The translations under genes and the position numbers were made by a program. A stretch of DNA of 64,000 bases from Halomonas sp. SpR1 (GTDB taxonomy: Bacteria; Pseudomonadota; Gammaproteobacteria; Pseudomonadales; Halomonadaceae): NCBI RefSeq assembly GCF_031010175.1, contig NZ_JAUAMB010000003.1, positions 1 through 64,000 on the forward strand, read 5' to 3'. Every line of letters starts with the position of its first letter. Position 1 is the stretch's first letter. Of this stretch, positions 52,358-61,632 are shown piece after piece. A model generated the notes under the pieces. It worked only from the letters and a program-made list of their open reading frames with translations, did not search any database and was not told the DNA's origin.

Positions 52358-53218
52358 ATGCATGACGACAATCCGACCCCGCGCGAACACAGCGCCGTCG
52401 ACCTGGGCAACGAGCCGCAGGTGCACTGGGATCAGAACATGAGCTACGGCGAGTACCTGGATCTGGCACCTCTGCTCGCCTGCCAGAACCCGGTAAGCGA
52501 TCAGCACGACGAGATGCTGTTCGTGATTATCCACCAGGTCTCGGAGCTGTGGTTGAAGCAGTGCTTGCACGAGGCGCACGCGGCGGCGCGGGCGATCAAC
52601 GCTGACGAGCTGCGCCCGGCGTTCAAGATGCTCACCCGGGTGGCACGCATCCAGTCGCAGATGATCAATGCCTGGGAGGTGCTCGCGACCATGACGCCTT
52701 CCGACTATCTCGCCTTCCGCGACAGTCTCGGCCAGAGCTCGGGCTTTCAGTCCTATCAGTACCGCGAGCTGGAGTTTTTGCTCGGCAACAAGCATCCGCG
52801 CCTGGCCGAAGCGCACCGCCGCCACCCCGCGCATTACCAGCGGCTGCACGAGGTGCTGGATACCCCCAGCCTCTACGATGTCTGCCTGCAACTGCTGGCG
52901 CGGCGCGGCTTCGAGCTGCCGCAGACGACCCTGCAGCGCGACTGGTCGACGCCCTACGCCGCCTCGCCCGAAGTCGAAGCCGCCTGGTCGAGCATCTATC
53001 GCCACCCCGACCGCTATTGGGATCTCTACGAACTCGCCGAGAAGCTGATCGATACCGAGTACAACTTCCACAAATGGCGCTTCAGTCACATGAAGACGGT
53101 CGAACGCATCATCGGTCAGCGTACCGGTACCGGCGGAACCTCGGGCGTGACCTATCTGAAGAAAGCGCTAGACCTGCAGTTCTTCCCAGAGCTGTGGTCG
53201 CTGAGAGGCGACCTCTAG
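52358..53218 (+). CDS. kynA: Tryptophan 2,3-dioxygenase
   Basis: A 286-residue heme enzyme. MSYGEYLDLAPLLACQNPVS, DEMLFVIIHQVSELWLKQ (with the substrate-side His about 59), FQSYQYRELEFLLGNK and FHKWRFSHMKTVERIIG (heme-ligating His in RFSHM) are family hallmarks. It opens the indole ring of tryptophan to N-formylkynurenine. The ATG at 52358 with GGGAG upstream is the natural start. Short CAACAACGTTC repeats precede it. Confidence 0.95.
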   Translation: MHDDNPTPREHSAVDLGNEPQVHWDQNMSYGEYLDLAPLLACQNPVSDQHDEMLFVIIHQVSELWLKQCLHEAHAAARAINADELRPAFKMLTRVARIQSQMINAWEVLATMTPSDYLAFRDSLGQSSGFQSYQYRELEFLLGNKHPRLAEAHRRHPAHYQRLHEVLDTPSLYDVCLQLLARRGFELPQTTLQRDWSTPYAASPEVEAAWSSIYRHPDRYWDLYELAEKLIDTEYNFHKWRFSHMKTVERIIGQRTGTGGTSGVTYLKKALDLQFFPELWSLRGDL

Positions 53219-53335
53219 GCGCGTCATCGACATCGAGTGGAGACTTACGCTGCGCTCATCGGCAACCATCCAACCGGCTCGCCATGAACACCCCCTAGCG
53301 GGGTATCTCACCGGGCCCTCTTCAGGACGACTCCA

Positions 53336-54550
53336 ATGACAAAAAACCCCACCCTCATCGGCGGTATCAGTATCATCGCCAGTGTTTGTGTCGGCGCTGG
53401 CATGCTAGGCCTGCCCACCGCGGGCGCCGGCGGCTGGCTGCTATGGTCTACGCTGGCCTTGCTCTTGACCATGCTGGTCATGACACTCTCCGGCTGGCTG
53501 CTGCTGGAAGTTCTCAAGCACTATGATACCGATGCGTCCTTCAGCACCATCACCCAGGATCTGCTGGGGAAACGCATCAACTATCTCAACAACCTGGCGG
53601 TCTACTTCGTGGGCGCGATTCTCCTCTACGCCTACATCACCAGTGCCGGGCTGATTCTGGCGGGGATCACACCGCTTGGCCGTCACTCAGCCTCGATCGT
53701 GTTCGTCGCGATTTTCGCTTACGCGGTCTTTCACTCCACCCGCGCCGTCGATCGCATCTCAGTCTTGCTGATCACCTTCATGATCGCGAGCTTCGCTTTC
53801 GGGATCTTCAGCCTCTTCGTGCACATCGATCTGTCCCTGATCTTCGTCGACATCGGCCGCCAGTTCGGCTGGTTTACCTACGCACTCGCCATGCTGCCGG
53901 TGGCCTTGACCTCCTTCGGCTACCATATGTCGGTCTTCTCGCTGCGCAAGTACTACGGTGGCGAGACCCAGGCGCAGAAAGCGATCCTTGGCGGTACGCT
54001 GATCTCGCTGGTCTTCTATCTGGTCTGGCTGGCCAGCGTCTTCGGCAACGTAGCGCGTCCGGACTTCGCTCCGGTGCTGGCCCAGGGCGGCAACGTGGAC
54101 GCCCTACTCGCAGCGCTCGCCGGTATCGGTACCTCCTCGCTGGCGCTCAAGGTGCTCAGCGTCTTCTCGGCCGCGGCGATTTTCTCCTCTTTCATCGGGG
54201 TCGGCCTGGGCTTGTTCGACTTCATGGCCGACCTGCTCGGCTTCTCTGACGATCGACAAGGCCGCGCCAAAACCTGGATCGCGACCTTCATACCGCCGCT
54301 GCTCGGCTCGCTATTCGTGCCCTTCGGCTTCGTGCTGGCGATCGGCTATGCCGGCGCTGCCGCCGCCTTCTGGACCTGCATCATCCCTGCTCTGCTGATC
54401 GTGAAGGCCCGGCAGCGCCCCGACGCCCAAACTGGCTTCATGGCACCAGGCGGCAGCGCCAGTGTCTGGCTGGTCGGGCTGTTCGGCGTCGTCGTCACCG
54501 TGCTGCACTTCATGACCGTCTTCAGCGTCAACCCGTCGCCAGCGCTCTAG
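53336..54550 (+). CDS. Aromatic amino-acid (tryptophan/tyrosine) transporter, HAAAP family
   Basis: A 404-residue membrane protein with about 11 segments. LIGGISIIASVCVGAGMLGL, PTAGAGGWLL, TSFGYHMSVFSLRKYYGGE and FSSFIGVGLGLFDFMAD match the Mtr/TnaB/TyrP family of proton-coupled aromatic amino-acid importers. It follows kynA by about 120 bp, so uptake of tryptophan for the kynurenine route is the likely role. Confidence 0.87.
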   Translation: MTKNPTLIGGISIIASVCVGAGMLGLPTAGAGGWLLWSTLALLLTMLVMTLSGWLLLEVLKHYDTDASFSTITQDLLGKRINYLNNLAVYFVGAILLYAYITSAGLILAGITPLGRHSASIVFVAIFAYAVFHSTRAVDRISVLLITFMIASFAFGIFSLFVHIDLSLIFVDIGRQFGWFTYALAMLPVALTSFGYHMSVFSLRKYYGGETQAQKAILGGTLISLVFYLVWLASVFGNVARPDFAPVLAQGGNVDALLAALAGIGTSSLALKVLSVFSAAAIFSSFIGVGLGLFDFMADLLGFSDDRQGRAKTWIATFIPPLLGSLFVPFGFVLAIGYAGAAAAFWTCIIPALLIVKARQRPDAQTGFMAPGGSASVWLVGLFGVVVTVLHFMTVFSVNPSPAL

Positions 54551-54764
54551 CACCACATGCCATGGCACAAAAAGCTGACGGCAGACGAGCCCCGGCGGCT
54601 GACCTTCGCGGCAACTGTTGCGGGCTCGCGCGCACCTGGCGGTGCGCGGTGCGCCGAACGCGCTCACAGCAGACAGCAATAAGTTCGTTTCCGGAAGATC
54701 GATAAATCGTTAAGTCAAACTTCTCATCGGACTCTTCCAATACCCCCTTCCAAAGAACCTTAGC

Positions 54765-55535
54765 ATGCTGAAATTCTTCAAGATTCGTATCATGGCCGGC
54801 TGTCTGGCGATGATTCTGGTCGCGCTCGCGGCCACCGGCGGTATCAGCTACTGGCTGGTCAGCCGCCATCAGCAATCAGTCAATCAGGATCTGCTCGAAT
54901 CGGTGGCCAACGGGCACCGCGATGCGATTGCCGCCTGGGCCGCGTCGAAGCGCAAGCTGATCGAGGCGGTCGCGCCATCGGTGGGCAGCGAAACGCTGAT
55001 TCCGGCGCTGCAGCAGACCGTCGCTGCTGGGGGCTTCAGTCAGGTCTACATGGGCACGCCGGACAAGCGCCTGATCACCAGCGATGGCCAACAGCCCCCG
55101 GCGGGCTACGACCCCACCCAGCGCCCGTGGTATCGCGTCGCGCTGACAGAGGGGAAGGCCACCGCCAGCACCCCCTATCTGGATCTCGCAAGCAACGAGC
55201 TGGTAGTAGCCTTCGCCGCTCCCATTCTGCGTGACGACATGCTCCTAGGCGTGGTTGGCGGCGACGTAACCCTTCAACATGTTCAGGAGAACGTGCGCTC
55301 GATCCAGCCCACGCCCAAGAGCTTCGCCTTCCTGGCAGACAGCGACGGCACCATCGTCGCCTACCGCGATGCCGACCTGAGCCTGAAACCGGCGAGTGCG
55401 ATCGCCTCCGATCTCGATACCGCCAAACTCGAGGCGGTGACCCAGAGCCCGCTGCCAACGCCAAGCGTGATCGACGGCCGTCATAACTCCGCACGGGCGC
55501 GCGGGACGACTCCTGGTTCTCCGCCGGGTTTCTAG
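54765..55535 (+). pseudogene. Truncated chemoreceptor (dCache sensor domain only)
   Basis: The frame begins with a membrane segment (MAGCLAMILVALAATGGISY) and a dCache/PDC sensor region (YDPTQRPWYRVALTEGKATA, LVVAFAAPIL, GVVGGDVTLQHV). After about residue 238 the sequence turns into GRHNSARARGTTPGSPPGF and stops. The second membrane segment, HAMP and methyl-accepting signalling domains are missing, so a full receptor of over 600 residues has lost its C-terminal two thirds. It may once have served taxis to tryptophan-related compounds. A secreted or anchored sensor fragment is unlikely to function. Confidence 0.7.
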
Positions 55536-55614
55536 ACTGCCGCAAAATGGCCGGACTAAGCCGCCTTTGACAAGAGCTGCTGTCACTGAAGCGGGTTACC
55601 CGGCCTATCCACCT

Positions 55615-56667
55615 TTACTCATACGTGCTGCCAACTTGGCACAACTTTCTAAACTGAGTGGGCGTCATTTCGAAGAGCTGATAAAAACAGTTCCGGAAGT
55701 GAGAAATGCTGACAAAACCCGTTGCGACAGCCACCTCGGCTATAGGCTTATTGGACTGCTGTAACAGTTGCCGAGCACGCGTTAAACGCAACTCCATATA
55801 GTACCGGGATGGGCTGGCATTCACATGATGACAAAATAATCGCTCCAGTTGGCGCCTGGAAATGTTGACCCACTTCGCAATCTCAGACATCAATAAGGGC
55901 TCTTCGATATTGTTTTTCATGAGCTGCAAAGCCGTTTGTAGCGCTTCAGGTAGCGTACCGTTTTGATCAACGCTGATCGTTGAAATATCCGGAGCCTCAA
56001 TGGCTTTATCACAGCTCAACATCTCTTCAACGGCACAGGCCACATCATTACCACAATCACTTCTGACAATTTCGATCATCATGCTTAGGGAGCTACTAGC
56101 ACCCGCACAACTCAGGCGATTACGGTCAACGATGAAACTACGCTTAGAGACCGATACATCTAAAAACTCCTCTGCCATCATTGCCCTTCCATCGGGGTGG
56201 TAGGCACACTGATAGCCACTCAATAGCCCTGCTTCTGCAAGAAAATAGGCACCATTCCATAGCCCACCCAGCACCACGCCTTGACTATCTGCCTGTTTTA
56301 ACCTCGTTCGCAGGATAGGCATGGGCTGAGGCCTTACACGCAGCCCACCACATACAATAAGCGTATCCACTTGATACTGATTAAGATCGAATGCCGATAG
56401 CACTACGTCCGCTTCAATGCCAATCCCTAAATCCGACAGCACGCTTCTATCTTGAGCAGCAACGACTAATACTTCATAAACAGTATTCGACTTCATCAAG
56501 TTCGTGGTAACTAATGCATCGACTGCCCCGGTAAAAGACATCATGGAGAAATGGTCTAGCAGTATGAAGGCCACCCGTTTAACCCTTACAGATGATTCCC
56601 TCGAAGCCTCTGAGTGCAGGTAAGCCATGTTTTTATTCTTTAATTTGCTAATAAAACCATCTCTCAT
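55615..56667 (-). CDS. GlxA-type AraC-family transcriptional regulator
   Basis: A 350-residue regulator. The N-terminal DJ-1/PfpI-like domain (VAFILLDHFSMMSFTGAVDA, VDTLIVCGGLRV, LGGLWNGAYFLAEAGLL) lacks a clear catalytic Cys in the usual nucleophile position. The C-terminal AraC region has two helix-turn-helices (MSEIAKWVNISRRQLERLF; IAEVAVATGFVSISHFRNCF). The start at 56667 has GGGGAGATGGA. It is divergent from the TRAP operon at 56976-59851 and probably activates it. Relatives such as GbdR and CdhR respond to quaternary amines or amino acids. Confidence 0.84.
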   Translation of the reverse strand: MRDGFISKLKNKNMAYLHSEASRESSVRVKRVAFILLDHFSMMSFTGAVDALVTTNLMKSNTVYEVLVVAAQDRSVLSDLGIGIEADVVLSAFDLNQYQVDTLIVCGGLRVRPQPMPILRTRLKQADSQGVVLGGLWNGAYFLAEAGLLSGYQCAYHPDGRAMMAEEFLDVSVSKRSFIVDRNRLSCAGASSSLSMMIEIVRSDCGNDVACAVEEMLSCDKAIEAPDISTISVDQNGTLPEALQTALQLMKNNIEEPLLMSEIAKWVNISRRQLERLFCHHVNASPSRYYMELRLTRARQLLQQSNKPIAEVAVATGFVSISHFRNCFYQLFEMTPTQFRKLCQVGSTYE

Positions 56668-56975
56668 GTTCCATCTCCCCATTGAAGGGTGCCACTTAGC
56701 TTTTATTTAAAACTCACCAAGATGCAAGCTCTTGGCATCACAATACCCGCCCCGCTTTAAAGAGTGCAAAAAATGCGCCAAAAGGTCACTTATCCTGAGA
56801 AACTGATTTACTACTTGGCCAAAAAACTAAAAACAATTAATTATCGGTATTAAAAAAGTTCATTAATCATTTTCCTATGTCGCCTATCAGGCAAAAAATG
56901 CCGCAAACATAACTCTTTTAGCAACGACTCCTGCCGCAAGATGAAATGCCCACCTACTCCAATGAGACATCCACA

Positions 56976-58004
56976 ATGCATAACTTAAAAAGCAAAAAAA
57001 TAGTGTTTGGCATTTCTCTTCTCGGCTCCCTCGCTACCATTCAACATGTACAAGCAGATAATATCACCTTAACTTTTCATAGCGGCTTAGCTCAGTCTAG
57101 GCCTGAAGCAGCGCAGATTGATAGATTTGCTCAGTTGGTCAAAGAAAAATCAGAGGGGGAACTGGAAGTCGAGGTCTATCATGCAGGCGCTTTAGGATTA
57201 AAAGAAGCCGACATGCTAAGAATACTCCAGCAGGGCATGGTCGATATGGCATTGCTATATGGCGAGTACTATACCCGCGATGCTCCTGCCCTGGCGTCAG
57301 TTTATGCTCAAGGCGCTATTACCGAGTCATCACAGCACACTGAGATTCTGAGTGTTATTAGAGAACTCTATGATGAAGGTTTTGCGAACTGGGACATTCA
57401 AATAGTCGGCGGCGTGGTTGCTCCCATATTTGACGTCGGTTTGCACTGCAAAGAGCCGGTTCACACGCTAGAAGAATTACAGGACAAAAAAGTGCGTGTT
57501 TGGTCGAGGCACTTGGTTGATACCTTTGATTTACTGGGTATTTCTGCCCAGGTCATTCCGCAAAATGATATGTATATGGCACTCCAGACAGGCGTCGTGG
57601 ATTGCGCCTACTACCTATCAACCGTTGCGCCCACCGTTTCGTTACAAGAAGTGACTGAATACGAAGCGTACTTGCACCCTTGGGCAGCCTCACCATGGTT
57701 ATTTGGCATCAGCGAAAAAGCACTTTCAGGCTTAAATGATAACCAGCGCCAGGCATTAGAAGAAGCAGGCCAAGAAATTTGGGAAGCAACCAAGGAATCC
57801 GCAGTCGACCCAGAGCGCGAAGCGCAGGCGCGTCAAGAGCGCGAGGCCCTTGGCATTACCATGCTACCGGCGTTTTCTGATGAGGATCTTGACACCTTTG
57901 TAACGGCGGCTTGGAGTGCATGGCAAACCATGGCTGAAGAGTCGGGCGAAGACGGCAAGCGTTACTACAACACGGTTACTCAAGCGCTTTCAGATAATCA
58001 ATAA
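56976..58004 (+). CDS. TRAP transporter substrate-binding protein (DctP)
   Basis: A 342-residue binding protein. The signal peptide runs to about residue 27 (IVFGISLLGSLATIQHVQA before DNITLTF). GALGLKEADMLRILQQGMVD and KKVRVWSRHLVDTFDLLG (with the ligand Arg) and DMYMALQTGVVDCAYY are DctP features. It differs strongly from the two paralogues at 37-42 kb, so another ligand is expected. The ATG at 56976 gives a clean leader but a weak ribosome site; 56946 is an alternative. Confidence 0.82.
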   Translation: MHNLKSKKIVFGISLLGSLATIQHVQADNITLTFHSGLAQSRPEAAQIDRFAQLVKEKSEGELEVEVYHAGALGLKEADMLRILQQGMVDMALLYGEYYTRDAPALASVYAQGAITESSQHTEILSVIRELYDEGFANWDIQIVGGVVAPIFDVGLHCKEPVHTLEELQDKKVRVWSRHLVDTFDLLGISAQVIPQNDMYMALQTGVVDCAYYLSTVAPTVSLQEVTEYEAYLHPWAASPWLFGISEKALSGLNDNQRQALEEAGQEIWEATKESAVDPEREAQARQEREALGITMLPAFSDEDLDTFVTAAWSAWQTMAEESGEDGKRYYNTVTQALSDNQ

Positions 58005-58016
58005 TTAGATAGCTAG

Positions 58017-58048
58017 AAAAAGAGCCAATTTTTACATTGGCTCTTTTT
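58017..58048 (+). terminator. Hairpin between dctP and dctQ (internal terminator/attenuator)
   Basis: AAAAAGAGCCAAT and ATTGGCTCTTTTT make a perfect 13-bp stem with a six-base loop, followed by T residues. This is a rho-independent-type signal 14 bases after the binding-protein stop and just before dctQ. Partial termination would give more binding protein than membrane subunits. Confidence 0.75.
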
Positions 58049-58061
58049 TGGAGCATAAAAA

Positions 58062-58568
58062 ATGATTGTGAACATTAACAGGGTTATTCATAAAGTGGCC
58101 TATGGCTCTTTTCTTCTTGGCGTAGCGAGCGGTGTTAGCATGACCGCACTGATATTCATCAGTACATTAATGCGTTATCTGGGCGGGCGCCCCCTACGCT
58201 TTTCAGACGAACTCGCCGGCCTTCTCTTCTTATCACTCACCTTTCTTTGCCTTCCTCATGTGCTTAATCAGGGACGTCATATTCGAATTGAAATACTCAT
58301 CAATTTAGTACCGTTAGGTATCGCCAAGGTAATGGATTTTATTGGTGTTATAACACTGCTTACCTTCTGCTCTATTTTTGCCTATGAGTCCTGGAATTTC
58401 ATGAATTTCTCATTTTCGCTTAATTCACGCACGGACATTAGCGGCATTCTACTCTGGCCGTGGATGGCGATTATGCCGTTATCGATGGTGCTCTGCATGT
58501 TAGTTCAGATCACGCATGGCCTGAAGCAGCCAGCAGCCGACGCCACCTTAACAGAGGATGTCATTTAA
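58062..58568 (+). CDS. TRAP transporter small permease (DctQ)
   Basis: A 168-residue protein with four membrane segments. MRYLGGRPLRFSDELAGLLF and LNQGRHIRIEILINLVP fit DctQ. It starts 14 bases after an internal hairpin, with TTTGGAG as ribosome site. The stop overlaps the dctM start by one base (TAATG). Confidence 0.85.
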   Translation: MIVNINRVIHKVAYGSFLLGVASGVSMTALIFISTLMRYLGGRPLRFSDELAGLLFLSLTFLCLPHVLNQGRHIRIEILINLVPLGIAKVMDFIGVITLLTFCSIFAYESWNFMNFSFSLNSRTDISGILLWPWMAIMPLSMVLCMLVQITHGLKQPAADATLTEDVI

Positions 58569-59851
58569 TGAGCTGGCTATTATTAAGTGGAAGCTTGGTT
58601 ATATTTCTGACAAGTGGAGCCATCTTGGGGGCCGCGTTAGGGCTGACAGGCATACTGCTGCTCTATTTTCAGGCAAACGGAGCAACGCCCTTAGCCATTA
58701 ACGCCACGTGGAACATGCTGACAGATTTCACCTTAAGTGCAGTCCCATTATTTATATTCCTGGGTGAAATACTGCTGGCAAGCGGCGTCTCCAAACGCGT
58801 CTATAATGGCCTTACTCCTCTGTTTGCCCGCGTCCCGGGCCAATTACTGCATACCAATATTGCCGTTTGCACGCTGTTTGGTGCAGTGAGTGGCTCCAGC
58901 ACCTCTACGGCAGCGGCCATAGGGGCAGTGGGCTACCCGGAGCTTAAAAACAGAGGATACAATCCAAGCGTTGTGGTCGGCACGCTCGCGGCTGGAGGGA
59001 CGCTTGGCCTGTTAATTCCCCCAAGCCTGGCGCTTATCATTTATGGCGCAACGCAAAATGTTTCCATCGGGAAGCTCTTTATCGCGGGTATGTTGCCGGG
59101 ATTACTGATTGCTTGCGCCTTCTCCACATGGATTATTATACGCTCCCGAATTGGCAAGCCTGTCACACCAACGAGCAAAGAAGAAATAACCCGCTCGCAT
59201 ATTTTGAACGGCTTAAAAGAGATTTGGCCTCTCCCCATACTAATTTTCTTCGTGCTCGGTACGATTTACATGGGCATAGCAACGCCGACGGAGTCGGCAG
59301 CGCTTGGGGTGGTGGCCAGTATCGTACTTGGTTTGACGTGGGGAGATTTAACGTTAAAGCGCCTTTGGCTAGCGTTTAAGCATGCCTCTATCATGTTTAC
59401 GGCTATCGGTATGATCCTAATTGGAACGGTTATCCTTTCTCAAGCGGTGAGCTTATTAGGTATTCCACGCGCAGCAGTAGAAACCATTGGCAACTTTGGT
59501 TTAGGCCCTTATGGCATATTGTTGATGATTGTTGTCATCTATATTGTTTTAGGATGCTTTTTCGATGGCATATCGCTACTGCTAATGACTCTTCCTATCA
59601 CCTTCCCGATGATCACGAGTTTAGGATTTGATCCCATCTGGTTTGGTATTATTGTCACTCTGCTAATAGAGATAGGAATGATCACTCCACCTGTAGGCCT
59701 CAACCTTTTCGTCTTATCCTCAATCTCTAAAAATGAGGTCGATTTAACCGCTGCTGCGAAAGCATCGCTGCCTTATTGGCTGATCCTATTAGGTGCAGTG
59801 GGAATATTCACTCTATTCCCCAACATCATTCTCTGGTTCACTCATTACTGA
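58568..59851 (+). CDS. TRAP transporter large permease (DctM)
   Basis: A 427-residue polytopic protein with LSAVPLFIFLGEILLASGVS, TLFGAVSGSSTSTAAAIGAV, GTLGLLIPPSLALIIYGA and EIGMITPPVGLNLFVLSSIS. The start at 58568 is coupled to the dctQ stop; a longer frame from 58460 overlaps dctQ and is not used. It is followed by a strong bidirectional terminator. Confidence 0.9.
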   Translation: MSWLLLSGSLVIFLTSGAILGAALGLTGILLLYFQANGATPLAINATWNMLTDFTLSAVPLFIFLGEILLASGVSKRVYNGLTPLFARVPGQLLHTNIAVCTLFGAVSGSSTSTAAAIGAVGYPELKNRGYNPSVVVGTLAAGGTLGLLIPPSLALIIYGATQNVSIGKLFIAGMLPGLLIACAFSTWIIIRSRIGKPVTPTSKEEITRSHILNGLKEIWPLPILIFFVLGTIYMGIATPTESAALGVVASIVLGLTWGDLTLKRLWLAFKHASIMFTAIGMILIGTVILSQAVSLLGIPRAAVETIGNFGLGPYGILLMIVVIYIVLGCFFDGISLLLMTLPITFPMITSLGFDPIWFGIIVTLLIEIGMITPPVGLNLFVLSSISKNEVDLTAAAKASLPYWLILLGAVGIFTLFPNIILWFTHY

Positions 59852-59879
59852 CAAGCCCGCAAGCCATCTCACCTTGAAG

Positions 59880-59913
59880 AACGCCCCGCTCTTTAGTTAA
59901 AGAGTGGGGCGTT
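59880..59913. terminator. Bidirectional terminator after the third TRAP operon
   Basis: AACGCCCCGCTCTTTA and TAAAGAGTGGGGCGTT form a 16-bp stem with one G-T-type mismatch and a two-base loop. It lies between the converging ends of dctM and the fds regulator gene and can serve both strands. Confidence 0.75.
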
Positions 59914-59952
59914 TACGTTATCGACTGGCTTATTACGTTAATTCATGTAGCC

Positions 59953-61008
59953 TTATAAAAAGCTGGCAAGCTCGATCACGCAGCCACACTGGCTGGGACT
60001 ATAGCCCGGCAGGCGCTGCACCGCCTCCTGGAAGGAAGCGCTGTGCAACGCTTGCAAAAAGTCGGCAAATTTAGGCTCTTTCAAAGAGCGATTGTGGCAG
60101 GCCAATAAATAGTCTTCCGTGGCCAGCGGCACAAAATCAAGCCCGAACCGCTGCGCGGCCGCTTCGACACCAAAACCTGCATCCGCCATTCCCGCCGCCA
60201 CATAGGCCGCTACCGCAGAGTGGGTATACTCCTCAATCTCGTAACCGTTCACGTTGGCTGCTGAAATACCGGCCTCGGCCAGCAGGCTGTCCAGCAGTTC
60301 GCGGGTGCCTGACGATGCCTGACGGTTGATAAACGTGACCTGCCTTTCGGCCAGCGCTGCAACGCCATCAATGCCCAATGGGTTACCCGGCGCCACCATC
60401 AACCCCTGCTGGCGGGCGATAAACCCTATCAGCCGATGAGAACGGGGCTTTAGTAGTTGGCGGTATTTACGCCGTGCCTTTTCACCTACGGCGCCCCTGG
60501 GTAGATGACAGCCCGCCAGGTCGCAGCCATTGCGGTTAAGGGCCGCCAGTGCCTCCAGCGGGCTGCAGTACTGCAGGTCAATCTGCAACTCGCCCAAATG
60601 CTGCGGCAGCAGCTCTATCGCAAAACCGTGACTGGCGTGGAGACGCAGAACCGGGTGCACCCCTTCCTGGTGCTGCTGAATGGCAAGATTCAGCTCTGAG
60701 CTCAGGCTATCAAGCTGCGGGCTTAACCGAGCGGTGGCACGTTGTTCGGCCCACAGCAGCTTTTCACCCAGCGGTGATAATTGCGCCCCTCGCCCACGCG
60801 CCATGGCGACCAGGGAAACACCAAAGAACTCACCGCCCTGGCGCAGTAAATTCCACGCGTGACGATAGGAAATACCCGCCTCTTCGGCGGCATGGGTCAA
60901 CTTGCCATGACGATGCACCGCCCCCAGCAAGCGCAGAAGGTTGGTATCGAGACGGTGCCCCTCTTCATCACTGAAGCACCAGGTGGGCGTTACCTTGATC
61001 CGTTTCAT
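59953..61008 (-). CDS. LysR/ModE-like regulator with molybdate-type binding domain (probable fds regulator)
   Basis: A 351-residue regulator. The N-terminal winged helix is ModE/LysR-like (LDTNLLRLLGAVHRHGKLTH, then AAEEAGISYRHAWNLLRQGG). The C-terminal domain is a PBP_like fold (LRLHASHGFAIELLPQHLGE, TFINRQASSGTRELLDSLLA, SAVAAYVAAGMADAGFGVEA) related to molybdate-binding proteins. It is divergent from the fds formate dehydrogenase genes, whose product needs a molybdenum or tungsten cofactor, so control by metal or formate status is plausible. The ATG at 61008 is preferred over the GTG at 61014. Confidence 0.8.
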   Translation of the reverse strand: MKRIKVTPTWCFSDEEGHRLDTNLLRLLGAVHRHGKLTHAAEEAGISYRHAWNLLRQGGEFFGVSLVAMARGRGAQLSPLGEKLLWAEQRATARLSPQLDSLSSELNLAIQQHQEGVHPVLRLHASHGFAIELLPQHLGELQIDLQYCSPLEALAALNRNGCDLAGCHLPRGAVGEKARRKYRQLLKPRSHRLIGFIARQQGLMVAPGNPLGIDGVAALAERQVTFINRQASSGTRELLDSLLAEAGISAANVNGYEIEEYTHSAVAAYVAAGMADAGFGVEAAAQRFGLDFVPLATEDYLLACHNRSLKEPKFADFLQALHSASFQEAVQRLPGYSPSQCGCVIELASFL

Positions 61009-61018
61009 AGGCACACTA

Positions 61019-61111
61019 TTTCATATTTTTAAGTCGATAACTTGATGCTAGCTTTGTCTTCACCGTGATGCACGTCTTTTTAAATATGAAAAGCAGTGCA
61101 TATTTAAAACA
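61019..61111. promoter_or_regulatory. fds divergent promoter with repeated CATATTT elements
   Basis: TTTCATATTT (61019-61028) recurs inverted as AAATATGAAA (61082-61091) and again as GCATATTTAAAA (about 61098-61109). Three related elements between divergent regulator and operon suggest multiple binding sites of the LysR/ModE-like protein. Confidence 0.5.
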
Positions 61112-61137
61112 TAATAAGCAGTCGTGAGGAAGGCATC

Positions 61138-61632
61138 ATGAACCATTCCCAGGAGTGGGCGCCCCAGGCAATTCAGGCCGAGGTCGACGCCCTGAAGCAC
61201 AAGCCCGGCGCCCTGCTGCCGATCCTCCACGCCCTTCAGGATCGCATCGGCTTTATCCCCGAGGCAGCGGTGCCCATCATCGCCGATGCCCTGAACCAGA
61301 CACGTGCTGAAGTGCACGGTGTCATCAGCTTCTACCACCATTTTCGCACCACGCCGCCGGGGCGCCACGTCGTGCAGATCTGCCGTGCGGAGGCGTGTCA
61401 GTCGGTAGGGGCGCGCCAGCTCGAAGCCCACGCCAAGGCACGCCTGGGGGTCGACTACCACCAGACCACGCCGGATCGCGAAATCACCCTCGAAGCCGTT
61501 TACTGCCTGGGCAACTGCGCCTGCGGCCCATCGATCCGCGTGGACGACAGCATACGCGGCCGCGTCACGCCGGAAGCCTTCGATGAATTGATGGATGAGC
61601 TACAAACCCGGCCGCTGGAGGTGATGGGATGA
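61138..61632 (+). CDS. fdsG: NAD-dependent formate dehydrogenase gamma subunit
   Basis: A 164-residue NuoE-like thioredoxin-fold ferredoxin. The [2Fe-2S] ligands are Cys82 and Cys87 (ICRAEACQSVG) and Cys123 and Cys127 (CLGNCACGPS). LPILHALQDRIGFIPEAAVP and VHGVISFYHHF are family features. It is part of the soluble, oxygen-tolerant FdsABG enzyme that passes electrons from formate to NAD+. GAGGAAGG lies before the start. Its end overlaps fdsB by four bases. Confidence 0.92.
   Translation: MNHSQEWAPQAIQAEVDALKHKPGALLPILHALQDRIGFIPEAAVPIIADALNQTRAEVHGVISFYHHFRTTPPGRHVVQICRAEACQSVGARQLEAHAKARLGVDYHQTTPDREITLEAVYCLGNCACGPSIRVDDSIRGRVTPEAFDELMDELQTRPLEVMG

Noticed and set aside
52205..53089. Long minus-strand ORF of 294 codons
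   Set aside because: It is the mirror of the well-supported formamidase and kynA genes; its protein shows no family motif and it reflects high GC at third positions.
58460..58567. Longer N-terminus for the third DctM
   Set aside because: It would overlap dctQ by over 100 bases; the ATG at 58568 gives the family start and the usual one-base overlap.
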